This document shows positions 26,440 to 36,473 of a DNA stretch of 64,000 bases, in pieces (position 1 is the stretch's first letter; the number at the start of each line of letters is the position of its first letter). The notes under the pieces are model-generated. The model was not told where the DNA came from and did no database searches. It saw only the letters and a program-made list of their open reading frames with translations. The DNA is from Nocardiopsis sp. CNR-923 (GTDB taxonomy: Bacteria > Actinomycetota > Actinomycetes > Streptosporangiales > Streptosporangiaceae), in contig NZ_MKKC01000060.1 in NCBI RefSeq assembly GCF_001942255.1, positions 1 through 64,000 of the forward strand, written 5' to 3'. Made by a program: the position numbers and the translations under genes.

Positions 26440-27831
26440 GCTGGTCCTCCTCCTCACGGTCCCGCGCGGACGGCTGGGGGTCGCGCGCGGTGCCGGGTGC
26501 GGGGTCGGTGGCGGTCGGGTGTGCGTGGACGGTGGCCGACGTGGGGGCCGCGTGGGACGCGTGGCGCTCGCCGGGGGTCTGGTGGGATCCCGGGCCGGGG
26601 TTGGCCTCCGGGGTCGCGGGGGCCTGTGAGGTCTCCGGGTCCTCGGGCGGGCCCTCGGGCAGGGCGATGAGCAGGAGGGACAGGACCGCGAACAGCGCGG
26701 CCCCAGCGGCCAGCGGCAGTGCGAGTCCGCTGGCGGCCAGCCCCGTCGCCAGCAGTGGGCTGATCAGGGTGGCGCTCACGCGCACGGTCTCCACTGCGGC
26801 GAAGGCCGGGCCGCGCGCCCGCGTGACCGCGAACACCCGCAGGTCCAGGGCGACGTGGCCCAGGCCGAGTCCGACGCCGAAGGCCACCCGGCCCAGGGCC
26901 AGGAGGGCCAGGTCCGGCGCAGGAACTGGACGAACAGCCCCAGCGCCGCGACCGCGCACGCGATCGGCAGCAGGGCCCGGCCCAGCACGGCGTGGACGCG
27001 GCCGGCGAACGGCAGCACCGCGAGCACGGTCAGCTGCGGCAGGAGGAACAGGGCGGCGGCCACCGTGGGGTCGATCCCCGAGTCCTCGGCGTACAGCGTG
27101 AAGAACGGCCGGACCACCAGGCGGGCCGACTCGGCGGCCAGCACGGCGGCGCACACCGCCACCAGCGGCAGCAGGGCCGGGCGCGCCCGGACACGGGCGG
27201 GGCGCGCGCCCGCGGCCGACCGGGACGGGGCCGTGCCGTCGGTCCCGGGCCGCTCGCGGTCCCTGACCGCGGGCTCGCCCGCCCGCCCGCGCGGCAGATG
27301 GCGGTGGCACAGCACCGCCAGCGCGACGTACAGCAGCGCGCACGCGGCGATGCCCCAGCGCGGGTTGGGCAGCGCCATGATCCCCGCGCCCAGGACGGTG
27401 GCGGTCACCGTCCCGACGTTGATGATGTAGGTGTGCGCGGTGACGTCGCGCATCCGGTCGCTTCCGCTGCCCACGAAGGCCGGGTAGGCCAGCGCGAAGG
27501 ACATGGTGACCGCCACCTGCACCGCCGAGAGCACCGTGAAGACCGTGTAGGTCGGCGCGGCGGCGATCATCAGCTCCAGGGCGGCCGCCACCACCAGACC
27601 CCAGGTGACCAGCGACGCCATCGAGAAGCGGCGCGCCACCAGCCCCCACAGCGGCATCGCGACCAGTGCGGTGACCCGGCACACCCAGATGTAGGTGCCG
27701 GTCGCCGACATGTCCGTGACGCCGAACAGCCGCTCGAAGAGCTGGGGGTAGAAGGGGCTCAGGGCCACGTCCGAGACCAGGTGCAGGACGATGACGAGCA
27801 GGTACAGGCGGCGGAAGGCGGGGGCCGTCAC
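26429..27831 (-). CDS. MFS transporter, probable siderophore exporter (frameshifted)
   Basis: About 467 residues when repaired. Twelve hydrophobic segments are visible, with an MFS loop after the second (W-G-L-V-A-R-R-F-S). A long Pro/Thr/His-rich cytoplasmic tail of about 65 residues ends in D-Q-H-V-H. Membership of the biosynthetic operon suggests export of the finished siderophore. The GTG start at 27831 overlaps the stop of the hydroxylase (GTGA). The frame changes near 26916 (CGCCGGAC should read CGCCCGGAC); without repair the last four membrane segments and the tail are lost. Confidence 0.8.
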
Positions 27832-29173
27832 TCGCGGTCCTGCGGGGCGTCGGGCGCGCCGAAGGACGTGAAGGCGGTCCGCTCGGGCAGCCGGTAGACG
27901 GTCCGGCCGGTGATGCTGTTGAGGATGGTGGCGGCCCGCCACGCGCCCAGGCCCAGGTCGGGGGCGCCGACGCCGTGCGTGTGCAGCTCGGCGTTCTGCA
28001 CGTGGATCGGCGCGGTGAGCTCGGGATCGGTGCGCAGGCGGTGGTCGGCGTCGATCGCGAACCGGCCCCGCTCGTCGGTCTCGATGAGCTTCAGGACCGG
28101 CTCCAGGAAGTCCGGGCGGCGCTGGGCGTACCCGGAGGCGGCCACGACGCCGTCGGTGCGGGCGGTGAACACCCGGTCCTGCTCGCGGTGGCGGAAGGTC
28201 AGCGCCAGGCGGTCGCCGTCCTCGCGGGCCTCCAGCAGTTCGCACTGGGCGCGCAGGGTCACGTCGACCGGGGCTCCGCCCACGCCGCGCTCGTACAGCG
28301 CGTCGTGGATGTCGGAGACGGTGTCGGCGCTGATGCCCTTGTACAGCTGCCACTGGGAGGGCACCAGACGGTCCTTCACCGGCTGGGGCAGGGCGTGGAA
28401 GTAGCGGGTGTAGTCGGGGGTGAAGTGCTCCAGGCCGAGCTTGGAGTACTCCATCGGCGCGAACGCGGGGGAGCGGGTCAGCCAGTTGACCCGGGTGTCG
28501 GCGTGCGCGGGGGAGCGCAGCAGGTCGAGGAAGACCTCGGCGCCGGACTGCCCGGACCCGATCACGGTCAGGTCGCGCGCCCCGGCCAGACCCTGGGCCC
28601 GGTCCAGGTACTCGGCGGCGTGGAACACCCGTTCGCCCGCCAGGTCGCGCAGCGCCTCGGGCAGGACGGGTTCGGTGCCGATGCCCAGCACCAGGCGCGA
28701 CCGCGCACGGTGTGCGCGGCGCCGGAGGAGTCCACGTGCTCGACGGTGAACACCCCGTCGTCGTGGCGCACCGAGCGGACCCGGGCGTCGAAGCGGCACG
28801 AGTCCAGGCCCTGGGCCGCCCAGCGGCAGTAGTCGTCGTACTCGCGGCGCGGCACGTGGAAGCTCTCGGTGAAGTAGAACGGGAAGAGCCGGTCGTGCTC
28901 GCGCAGATAGGACAGGAAGGACCACCGGCTGGTCGGGTCGACCAGGGTGACCAGGTCGGCGAGGAACGGCACCTGGAGGCGAGCGCCCTCCAACAGCAGG
29001 CCCGGGTGCCAGGAGAAGCCGGGGCGGGCTTCCAGGAAGCGGGCGCTGAAACCGGGGACGGCGTCGGCGAGAGCGGCCAGGGCCAGGTTGAACGGACCCA
29101 GGCCGACGCCCACGAGGTCGTGCACCCGCGGCGCGGCGCCGGATCCGTCGGCGGGGTTCTGGGCGGCGGTCAT
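27828..29173 (-). CDS. L-lysine/L-ornithine/diamine N-hydroxylase (frameshifted)
   Basis: About 448 residues when repaired. This flavin monooxygenase (IucD/RhbE/DesB class) N-hydroxylates the terminal amine of an amino acid or diamine for hydroxamate formation. The FAD motif G-V-G-L-G-P-F-N-L-A-L-A is at about 22-33, the NADPH motif V-I-G-S-G-Q-S-G-A-E near 205, and the C-terminal family signature is N-A-E-L-H-T-H-G-V-G-x-P-D-L. ATG 29173 overlaps the stop of the decarboxylase (ATGA). The frame changes near 28694 (GCCTGG should read GCCCTGG). Confidence 0.88.
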
Positions 29174-30753
29174 CGGGCGTCCTCCGGGTTCTGGACGGCG
29201 GCGGACTCGGTGTCGCCGGCGGCGACGACGAGGTCGAGCAGGGCAGCGGTGTCGTTGGGGGTGGTCTCGGGGTTGAGGAGGGTGAGCTTGAGCCAGACCC
29301 GTCCGCCGATGTGGGTGCGGCCCACCACGGCCTGCCCGCGTTCCATGAGGCGGCGGCGCAGCCGTGCGTTGACCAGGTCGGTGTCGGGGCCCGCGTCGTA
29401 GCGGAAGACGACGGTGGTCAGGGAGGGGGCCGCGGCCAGGGTCAGCTTCGGGGACGCGATCACCTGGGAACTGGCCGTCAGCGCCAGGGTGCGGCAGGCG
29501 TCCACCATGCGGCCCAGGCCCTCCCGGCCCAGCGCGCGCAGGGTGACGGCGATTTTGAACACGTCCGCGCGCCGGGTGGTGCGCAGCGAGTATCCGAGCA
29601 GACTGGGGTAGCCCGCCTCCTCGTCGTCGGTCGGGTTGAGGTAGGACACCGACCGTGACAGCGGCGCGAACGAGGCCCGCTCGCGGGTGAGCAGGACTCC
29701 GGCCGCCACCGGTTGCCAGCCGAGCTTGTGCAGGTCGAGACTGACCGAATCGGCGCGGCCGATGCCGTCCACCAGCCCGCGCAGCCGGTCGGAGAACAGC
29801 AGGCCGCCACCGTAGGCGGCGTCGACGTGCAACCACACGCCGTGCTCGGCCGCGATGTGCGCGATCGAGGACAGCGGGTCGATACCGCCCAGGTCGGTCG
29901 TGCCCGCCGTGGCCACGATCGCGACCGGCAGGTCGCCGTCCTCGCGCAGGCGGCGCAGGGTTCGGCGCAGGGCCTCGGGGCGCATGCGGTGGTCGGAGTC
30001 GACGGGGACGGTGACGACCGCCTCCTCGCCCAGGCCCAGCAGGGCGGCGGCGCGCTGGACGGAGAAGTGCGCGACCTCGCCGCACAGGATGCGGGGCAGA
30101 GCCCCGTTCGCGGCGGCTGCCACGCCCGTGCGGGTGGCGTCGAGGTCGGAGTGGGCGGCCAGCGCGTGGTCGCGGGCCAGGAGCAGCGCGGTCAGGTTGG
30201 ACTCGGTGCCGCCGGAGGTGACCACACCGCCGGCCCGCTGCCCGTCGTATCCGGCCAGGTCGGCCAGTTCCGCGATGATTCGGGTCTCCAGGGCGGTCGC
30301 GGCCGGAGCCTGGTCCCAGGAGTCCAGGGACTGGTTGAGGATCGAGGCGACGGTGTCGGCGGCCACGGCGACGGCGAGCGGGGGGCAGTGCAGGTGGGCC
30401 GCGCAGTGCGGGTGGGCCGGGTCGGCGGCGCCCGCGGCGAGGGCGGTGGTGAGGCGGTGGAGCACCTCGGCGGAGCGGTCGGGGCCGTCGGGCTGGACGG
30501 TGTCCAGCGCGTCGGCGACCATCGCCGCCACCTGCTGCGGGGTCATGGCGGGCAGGGGGCCGCCACGGCGGGCCGAGGAGTCGACCAGGGCTCGGGCGGC
30601 GGAGTCGACGAGGGAGGCGACGGTGGCCGGTCCGCTGGTGGCCCCGGCGTGCCCGAGGGATCCGGCCAGAGCGGAGGGGGTGAGGTCGGGCAGGGGGCGG
30701 TCGGCGGCGTCGGTGACGGTCGTCGGGGGCCCGGTCCTGGGCGTGGTGCGCAT
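29170..30753 (-). CDS. Group II PLP-dependent decarboxylase, lysine or diaminobutyrate type (DesA/RhbB-like)
   Basis: 527 residues, intact. It has the aspartate aminotransferase-fold decarboxylase pattern: S-G-G-T-E-S-N near 180-186, the PLP-stacking H-V-D-A-A-Y-G-G at about 309-316, and the PLP lysine K343 in S-L-D-L-H-K-L-G-W. Close relatives are L-2,4-diaminobutyrate decarboxylase (RhbB), which makes diaminopropane, and DesA, which makes cadaverine from lysine. Sequence alone does not separate the two. It supplies the diamine that the next gene hydroxylates and is coupled to it by an ATGA overlap. Confidence 0.88.
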   Translation of the reverse strand: MRTTPRTGPPTTVTDAADRPLPDLTPSALAGSLGHAGATSGPATVASLVDSAARALVDSSARRGGPLPAMTPQQVAAMVADALDTVQPDGPDRSAEVLHRLTTALAAGAADPAHPHCAAHLHCPPLAVAVAADTVASILNQSLDSWDQAPAATALETRIIAELADLAGYDGQRAGGVVTSGGTESNLTALLLARDHALAAHSDLDATRTGVAAAANGALPRILCGEVAHFSVQRAAALLGLGEEAVVTVPVDSDHRMRPEALRRTLRRLREDGDLPVAIVATAGTTDLGGIDPLSSIAHIAAEHGVWLHVDAAYGGGLLFSDRLRGLVDGIGRADSVSLDLHKLGWQPVAAGVLLTRERASFAPLSRSVSYLNPTDDEEAGYPSLLGYSLRTTRRADVFKIAVTLRALGREGLGRMVDACRTLALTASSQVIASPKLTLAAAPSLTTVVFRYDAGPDTDLVNARLRRRLMERGQAVVGRTHIGGRVWLKLTLLNPETTPNDTAALLDLVVAAGDTESAAVQNPEDAR

Positions 30754-30958
30754 GAGGCGTCAGAACTCCGTTTCTGTGACGGGTCGGCAACGCGCGGATG
30801 GGTGGGTGTGGGCAGGGGCCCGCACCGCGAACGGATGCTCGCTGGCGTCGGTGGGGTCGGGTGGTCGTGGCGGGGCCCGCCGACTCGGGCGGCGGACCGG
30901 TGCGGCCGGGGATCCGGCCCCAGCCACGGGCCCGACCGGAAGGGCTCGGGGCGGATCG

Positions 30959-31530
30959 TCAGGCGCGCAGCGGCATGACCAGACAGTGGTGGCGCCGCCA
31001 GCCGTCGTGCGGGGCCAGGTCGCCCACGTGCCGCCAGCCGTTGCGCAGGCTCAGGTTGAGGGCGTGGCGGTTGTCCTCGGCGACCAGCGACGCGGCGCGC
31101 TCCTCGGTCCGGCCGGACAGGAACAGCGGAAGGCCGCGCTCGACGAGCCCGCTGTGGCGGAAGGGGCTGCGGATGAGCGCCTCGCACACGGCCAGGGTGC
31201 GGCCGGGACGCTCGTCGGTCATGTCCTGGGCGTCCACGCCCGGGGCCGGGGTGAAACCGTCCCACCAGCGGTGGCGCCGGGGAGGGGGTAGCCGTAGACG
31301 AACCCGGCGAGTTCGCCGTCCGTGTGCCCGGCGGTCATCCGGAACCCGGGTCTGGCGGCGCTGAAGGCCAGCCGTTCGCCGAACGACGGGTCGTTGTGGT
31401 CGGGAAGGTGGAGGGCGTGGGCGTAGACCTCCTCGTAGGCCGAGACCCAGGGCGAGAGGTCGGCCAGGACGTCGGCGCCGGTGAGGTTGCTCAGGTCCAG
31501 CCGCGTGGTGGTCGGGGCTGAGGTGGCCAT
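30959..31530 (-). CDS. GNAT acyltransferase of hydroxamate synthesis (DesC/IucB-like; frameshifted)
   Basis: About 190 residues when repaired. The N-terminal half has G-E-L-A-G-F-V-Y-G-Y-P-L-P; the C-terminal half, in another frame, has L-A-V-C-E-A-L-I and the GNAT end motif L-S-L-R-N-G-W-R-H-V-G-D-L. Such enzymes acylate the hydroxylamine with acetyl- or succinyl-CoA. The frame changes near 31279 (a four-C run on the coding strand should be five). ATG 31530 follows GAGGAG. It is the first gene behind the iron box at 31603-31621, with a 205-base gap to the decarboxylase. Confidence 0.75.
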
Positions 31531-31602
31531 GGGGTCTCCTCGGTGGGGGATGGGGCGAACGGACAAGGAGGGCGGATCGGTCCGGGACGACCAGCACGTT
31601 TA

Positions 31603-31621
31603 TTAGGGCAGGCTTACCTAA
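31603..31621 (-). promoter_or_regulatory. Iron box (IdeR/DmdR1 operator) of the siderophore operon
   Basis: TTAGGGCAGGCTTACCTAA matches the actinobacterial iron-box consensus TTAGGTTAGGCTAACCTAA at 16 of 19 positions and keeps both outer half-sites. It lies 73 bases upstream of the GNAT start, so the biosynthetic operon should be repressed by an Fe(II)-loaded DtxR-family regulator, which is not in this window. Confidence 0.85.
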
Positions 31622-31626
31622 TCATG

Positions 31627-32933
31627 TCAACCCTGCGAACGGGTGCCCGGCGCCACAGCCCCGACGAGCGCCGTGCGGGCGCTCACCGTCACACGCGGCG
31701 CACCCGGATGGGCCAGGAAGGCGGGCATCGCGAACTCGTGCCCGTAGCGCCCGCGTTCGGGAACACCAGCACGTCACCGGCGTGGACGGACTCCACCCGC
31801 ACCTCACGCGCCAGCACGTCCTCGGGCGTGCACAGCTCCCCGGAGACGGTCACCGGCACTGCGGCCACCCCCGGTCGGGGCAGCGACGACGGCCATGCCC
31901 GCCCGGGCAGCACCGCGAAGTTGTGGCGGATCTCCCAGGAGGTCGGCAGCTGGAAGTGGTTGATCCCACCCCGCACCACCGCGAAGTGGCCGCCGTAGGC
32001 CGACTTCACGTCCGTCACACGCGCCGCGTACCAGCCGGTCGGCGCCGCGATCCACCGCCCCGGCTCGAAGACGACCTCCACACCCGGGTCGTCCAGCTCC
32101 GCGAGCGCCGCGCCGAACGCCGCCAGGTCGAAGGCGGTGTCGCCCTCCTCGAACGGCACGCCCAGCCCTCCGCCCACGTCCACGACCCGCAGGTCCACGC
32201 CCTGCGCCCTGGCCGTGGCGCGCGCCCACTCCAGACACCAGCGCACGTAGGCCGCGTGCGCGACGGCGTCGGTGTTGCCGCTGACCGCGTGCACGTGGAA
32301 GCCCACCAGGTCCAGACCGGGCAGCAGGGAGGCCGTGCGCAGCGCCGAGGGCACCAGCGGTTCGGGCACGCCGAACGGGCCGGGGGTCCCGCCCATGACC
32401 AACGCGCCGCTCACCGGCACCCGCTCGGGGTTCACCCGCAGCGTCACCGGAACGACCGTGCCCGCCTCCCGCGCCGCGGCCGAGATCCGGTGCAGCTCCA
32501 GCTCGCTCTCGGCGTTGACGACCACGTCCGCCCCCTCCTCGGCGCGCAACCTCGCCAGGCCGGCCAGCAGTTCGGGGGTCTTGCCCGGGCCGCTCACCGC
32601 GATCCGCCCCGGCCGCGGGCCGCGGCGGCGCTCGGCCAGCGAGGCGAGGCAGGCGCGCGCCTCGTGCAGCGACGCCGCCTCGAACCCGTCCACCGCCTCG
32701 GCCAGGTGGGCGAGCACGGGCGCGAACCCGTTGGACTTGGCGGCGAAGTACACCCGCGCCCATCCGGGCAGCGCGGCGCGCAGGGTCCGCGCGCGTTCGG
32801 CGGCCTGGCCGGGGTCGTAGACGTAGCCGGAGCCGGAACCGGCGGCGAGCGCGTGGGCGGCCTCGCGCACCCGCTCGGGAATCCGGTCGGCGGGCAGGCA
32901 TGGGGCGTTCTCGAAGGAGCGGGGCGGTTCCAC
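31627..32933 (-). CDS. Type III PLP-dependent decarboxylase (PvsE/SbnH/LysA-like), frameshifted near the end
   Basis: About 435 residues when repaired. The alanine-racemase-fold barrel has the PLP lysine in Y-F-A-A-K-S-N-G, the glycine loop V-V-D-V-G-G-G-L-G, F-E-P-G-R, and the siderophore-type stretch G-G-I-N-H-F-Q-L-P-x-S-W, with C in G-E-L-C-T-P-E-D from the second subunit. Relatives decarboxylate amino-acid units in vibrioferrin, achromobactin and staphyloferrin B synthesis. As read it stops at 31689; restoring one base near 31747 gives A-Y-G-H-E-F-A-M-P-A-F and a stop at 31627. GTG 32933 has GGAAGGA upstream. Its substrate here is unknown. Confidence 0.8.
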
Positions 32934-32999
32934 GGCGGGTCCTTCCGATGCGGTGTGCCGTCCCGGACACGCGGGGTGCCAGGAACCCGACACGGCGGA

Positions 33000-33031
33000 G
33001 GGGCCCGTCCGTCGACCGACGGACGGGCCCC
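33000..33031 (-). terminator. Terminator after the siderophore-binding protein gene
   Basis: Two exact 15-base inverted arms (33000-33014 and 33017-33031, GGGGCCCGTCCGTCG and its complement) lie 38 bases past the stop of the binding-protein gene and before the type III decarboxylase gene. They suggest separate transcription of the two. Confidence 0.6.
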
Positions 33032-33068
33032 GTGGACGGTCTCGACTGCTGGTGCGCTCGTCTGGCGC

Positions 33069-34099
33069 TCAGCGCTGCGGGTCGACCCCGAAGATCTCGG
33101 CCATGTCGTCGAGCACGGCGTGGGCGGCGATCAGGCCGACTCCGGAGATCCAGTGGGCGTCGTCGACCTCGGACTTGTCACCCTCCAGCTCGCCCCACAG
33201 CGGGCTGTTCGAGTACTCCTCCTGCTGCTCGGCGACACCGTCGGCGCCGTCGTCGTCGTAGGCGGCGACGAAGATGCGGTCGGCGTCCAGGTCGAGCAGA
33301 CGCTCCTGGCTGTGGTAGGTGACGATGTCCTCGGCGCCGGTGGAGGTGCCCTCACCGGAGGGCAGGCCCAGGTCGTCCAGGATCACGCCGATGTAGGAGT
33401 TGCGCGTGTACAGGCGCACGCCCTCCGCGTCGCCGGCGAAACGCACGATCGAGACGGTGGGCGCCTCGCCGCCCTCGGCCTCGACGATCGCCTCGCCGAT
33501 CGCGGCGGCCCGCTCCTCGAACTCGGTGATCAGGGCCTCGGCCTCCTCCTCGGCGCCCAGCGACTCGGCGGTCAGGCGCAGGTTGTCCTTCCACGTCGCG
33601 CCGGTGGTCTCCGACATGACGGTCGGCGCGACCTCGCTCAGCTGGTCGTATCCGTCGCCGTGGCGCACCTCGGCGGACAGGATCAGATCCGGCTGGGTCT
33701 GGGCGACCAGTTCGGGGCTGATGTCCCACAGCAGGCCGACCGGGACGGCCTGGTCGTGGGAGCCCGTGTTCCAGTCGCTGTCGACCAGGTAGCCGGGCAG
33801 CTCCTGGGCGTCCTCGGAGAAGGTCGTGAAGCCGACGACGTCGCCGCCCAGGGCGAGTGTGGCGTCGACGTAGGTGGAGTCCAGCGGCAGGACCCGTTCG
33901 GGGGCGTCCGGGATCTCGGTCGATCCCATGGCGTGCTCGACGGTGCGCGGGTAGCCCTCGGTGGAGCCGCCCTGGGCCGCGACGTCGTCGGAGCCTCGTC
34001 AGCGGGCCCGGCGGCGCCGCAGGCGGTGAGCAGGCTGACGGCGGCGGCGACGGCCACGGCGGGAAGGCCCGCGCGGCGCAGGAGGGTGGAGGATGTCAT
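33069..34099 (-). CDS. Siderophore-binding lipoprotein of an ABC transporter (frameshifted)
   Basis: About 343 residues when repaired. ATG 34099 begins a lipoprotein signal peptide with a lipobox L-L-T-A-C. The FecB/FhuD-like periplasmic-binding fold follows: P-E-R-V-L-P-L-D, D-A-T-L-A-L-G-G, a long central helix, and D-D-A-H-W-I-S-G-V-G-L-I-A-A near the end. It captures the ferric siderophore outside the membrane and delivers it to the adjacent FecCD permeases. The frame changes near 33990 (GCTCCGAC should read GCTCCCGAC), separating the signal peptide from the mature part. It is divergent from the permease operon and shares its iron boxes. Confidence 0.85.
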
Positions 34100-34215
34100 G
34101 AGGTAACTCGCAATCGGGGTCGGGACACGTCCTCGCGACCGTGCGAACGGGGGCAGCACTGTCGCCGGCGATGTGTTGTCCCAGGCTGGGACGTGGCAAA
34201 CTTAGATCATCATCG

Positions 34216-34247
34216 TATGGCTAGGCAAACCTAAGTTAGGTTTGCCT
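34216..34247. promoter_or_regulatory. Double iron box between divergent ferric-siderophore uptake genes
   Basis: TATGGCTAGGCAAACCTAA (34216-34234) matches the iron-box consensus at 15 of 19 positions. It overlaps a 25-bp perfect palindrome, with AGGCAAACCTAA at 34223-34234 and TTAGGTTTGCCT at 34236-34247, that gives a second half-match on the other side. The element lies 27 bases before the first permease start and about 117 before the binding-protein start, so it should control both. Confidence 0.85.
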
Positions 34248-34273
34248 GGCCCTCGTCATGAGGGGAGCAGTGG

Positions 34274-35372
34274 GTGAGTGACACCCCCGGGGCCGCAACG
34301 GTCGGCCCCGTCACCACGGCCGGTGGCCCCACCACCTCCGGCGCCGACGACCCCCCGCGCACGGGGGTGATCGCGCCCGCCGCGCCCGCCGCGTCGCCGG
34401 TCTGGGCCTGCTCGTCGCGGTGCTCGCGCTCGCGGCGCTGAGCAGCGTCCTGATCGGAGCCCGCACACTCGACCCCGGCACCGTCTGGCAGGCGCTGTCC
34501 CACGCGGCCGGTGACGAAGCCAACATCATCGTCAACGAGATCCGCCTGCCCCGCACCGCGCTCGGGCTGCTCGCCGGGATCAGCCTCGGCCTGGGCGGCG
34601 CCCTCATGCAGGGACACACACGCAACCCCCTGGGCGACCCCAGCATCCTCGGCGTCACCTTCGGCGCGGCCTTCGCGGTGGTCCTGGGGATCTACTTCCT
34701 CGACATCTCCGACCTGTGCACCCAGTCGTGGCTGGCGTTCGCGGGCGCCGGGGTCGCGGCCCTGGCGGTCTACCTCATCGGCTCCGTGCCCGGACGCGGA
34801 CCCACGCCCATCACCCTGGCCCTGGCCGGAACCGCCGTGAGCTGGCTCATGTACTCGCTGGTCTCCGGAATCGTGCTGCTCGACCAGGCCACCATGGACG
34901 ACTTCCGCTTCTGGAGAGTGGGATCGCTCACCGGGCGCGACCCCTCGGTCATCCCCCAGATGATCCCGTTCGTGGCCGTGGGGGTGCTCCTGGCCCTGGC
35001 CAACGCCCGCGCCCTCAACGCCCTGGCCCTGGGCGAGGACACCGCCCGCGCCCTGGGCTTTCGCGTCGGGCGGGCCCGGGCCACCGGCCTGGTCGCCATC
35101 ACCCTGCTCACCGGTGTGACCGTCGCCGCATGCGGGCCCATCGCGTTCGTCGGGCTCATCGTCCCGCACCTGGCCCGGGCGATGGTCGGCTCCGACCACC
35201 GCTGGCTGCTGCCCTACTCCGCCCTGCTCGGCGCCATCCTGCTCATGGCCGCGACGTGGTCGGCCGTTTCCTGGCCCCGCCCGGGGAACTCCAGGTCGGT
35301 GTGGTGCTCGCCCTCCTGGGCGCCCCGTTCTTCGTCTACGTCGTCCGACGCAGGAGACTCCTCAGCCTATGA
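34274..35372 (+). CDS. FecCD-type ferric siderophore permease 1 (two frameshifts)
   Basis: About 366 residues when repaired. The BtuC/FecCD-like membrane protein has about nine to ten helices. Signatures are L-P-R-T-A-L-G-L-L-A-G-I-S-L-G-L-G-G-A-L-M-Q, R-N-P-L-G-D-P-S-I-L-G-V, and G-P-I-A-F-V-G-L-I-V-P-H-L-A-R, which contacts the ATPase. GTG 34274 has GGGGAG eight bases upstream. Frames change within the C run at 34351-34356 and near 35252; repair restores a basic N-terminus and the C-terminal F-V-Y-V-V-R-R-R-R-L-L. It is coupled to permease 2 by an ATGA overlap. Confidence 0.85.
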
Positions 35373-36473
35373 GTCCCACCCTCGTCCCCACCGACCCCCG
35401 CCCCCCGCGCCCGCGCGCCTGCGCGCGGTCCGCGCCCTGCGCGTGGGGCCGGTCGCGCTCCCCGTGCGCCCGAGGGCGCTCACGGTCTCCCTCCTGACCT
35501 GCGCGGCCATCCTCGTCCTGGTCAGCCTCAACCTGGCCATGGGCGACACCCCCGTCTCCATCCCGCAGGTCTGGGCCAACATCGTCGGCACCAGCGGCGA
35601 CCAGTACTTCACCATCTGGCGGGTGCGCATGCCCCGCGTCGTGGTCGGACTGCTCGCCGGAGCCGCCCTGGCCGCGGCGGGCGCCATCACCCAGACGATC
35701 ATGCGCAACCCCCTGGCCAGTCCCGACCTGCTCGGTGTCACCCACGGAGCGAGCGCGGGCGTGGTCGCGGTCATGGCCTTCGGCGGCAGCTACGGCATCG
35801 TCACCGGCCCCCTCGCCGACATCGGCGTGCCCGCCGTGGCCCTGGCGAGCGGCCTGGCCGCCGGAGTCGTGTGCTACGCGCTGGCCTGGCGCTCGGGTGT
35901 GGACGGCTACCGGCTGCTCCTGGTCGGCGTGGGCCTGTCCGCGGTCCTGATGAACATCACCCTGTGGATGCTCACCCTCGGCGAGGTCAGCGACAGCGGC
36001 CGCGCCATGGTGTGGATCGCGGGCAGCCTCAGCATGCGCACCTGGCCCGACGCCGTCCCCGTCGCCCTGGCCCTGCTCGTGTGCCTGCCCGCCGCCCTGG
36101 TCATGGCCCGCACCCTGGACGCGCTGGCCTACGGGGACGACGTCGCCCGGGGGCTGGGCGTGCGCGTGGAGCGGGGCCGGACCGCACTCCTAATCCTGGC
36201 GGTCCTGCTCGCCGCCTTCGGCACCTCGGCCGCCGGTCCCATCCTGTTCGTCGCCCTGGCCTCGCCGCAGATCGCCCTGCGCCTGGCTCGCGCGCCCCGC
36301 CCGCCGGTCCTGCTGTCCGCCCTGGTCGCGCCGGGCTCGTGTGCGGCGCCGACCTCATCGCCCGGAACCTGTTCGCGACCATCCAGCTCCCCGTGGGCGT
36401 GGTCACCGGCAGCCTGGGCGCCCTCTACCTCATCTACCTGCTCGTCCGCGGCAACCGAAAGGTCCAGGCTTGA
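35369..36473 (+). CDS. FecCD-type ferric siderophore permease 2 (two frameshifts)
   Basis: About 368 residues when repaired. It is the second half of a heterodimeric BtuC-like channel: R-M-P-R-V-V-V-G-L-L-A-G-A-A-L-A-A-A-G, R-N-P-L-A-S-P-D-L-L-G-V, and A-A-G-P-I-L-F-V-A-L-A-S-P-Q-I-A. ATG 35369 overlaps the stop of permease 1. Frames change in the C run at 35401-35406 and near 36328; the last helix (Y-L-I-Y-L-L-V-R-G-N-R) is in the third frame. Its stop overlaps the TTG start of the ATPase (TTGA), so the three genes are coupled. Confidence 0.85.
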
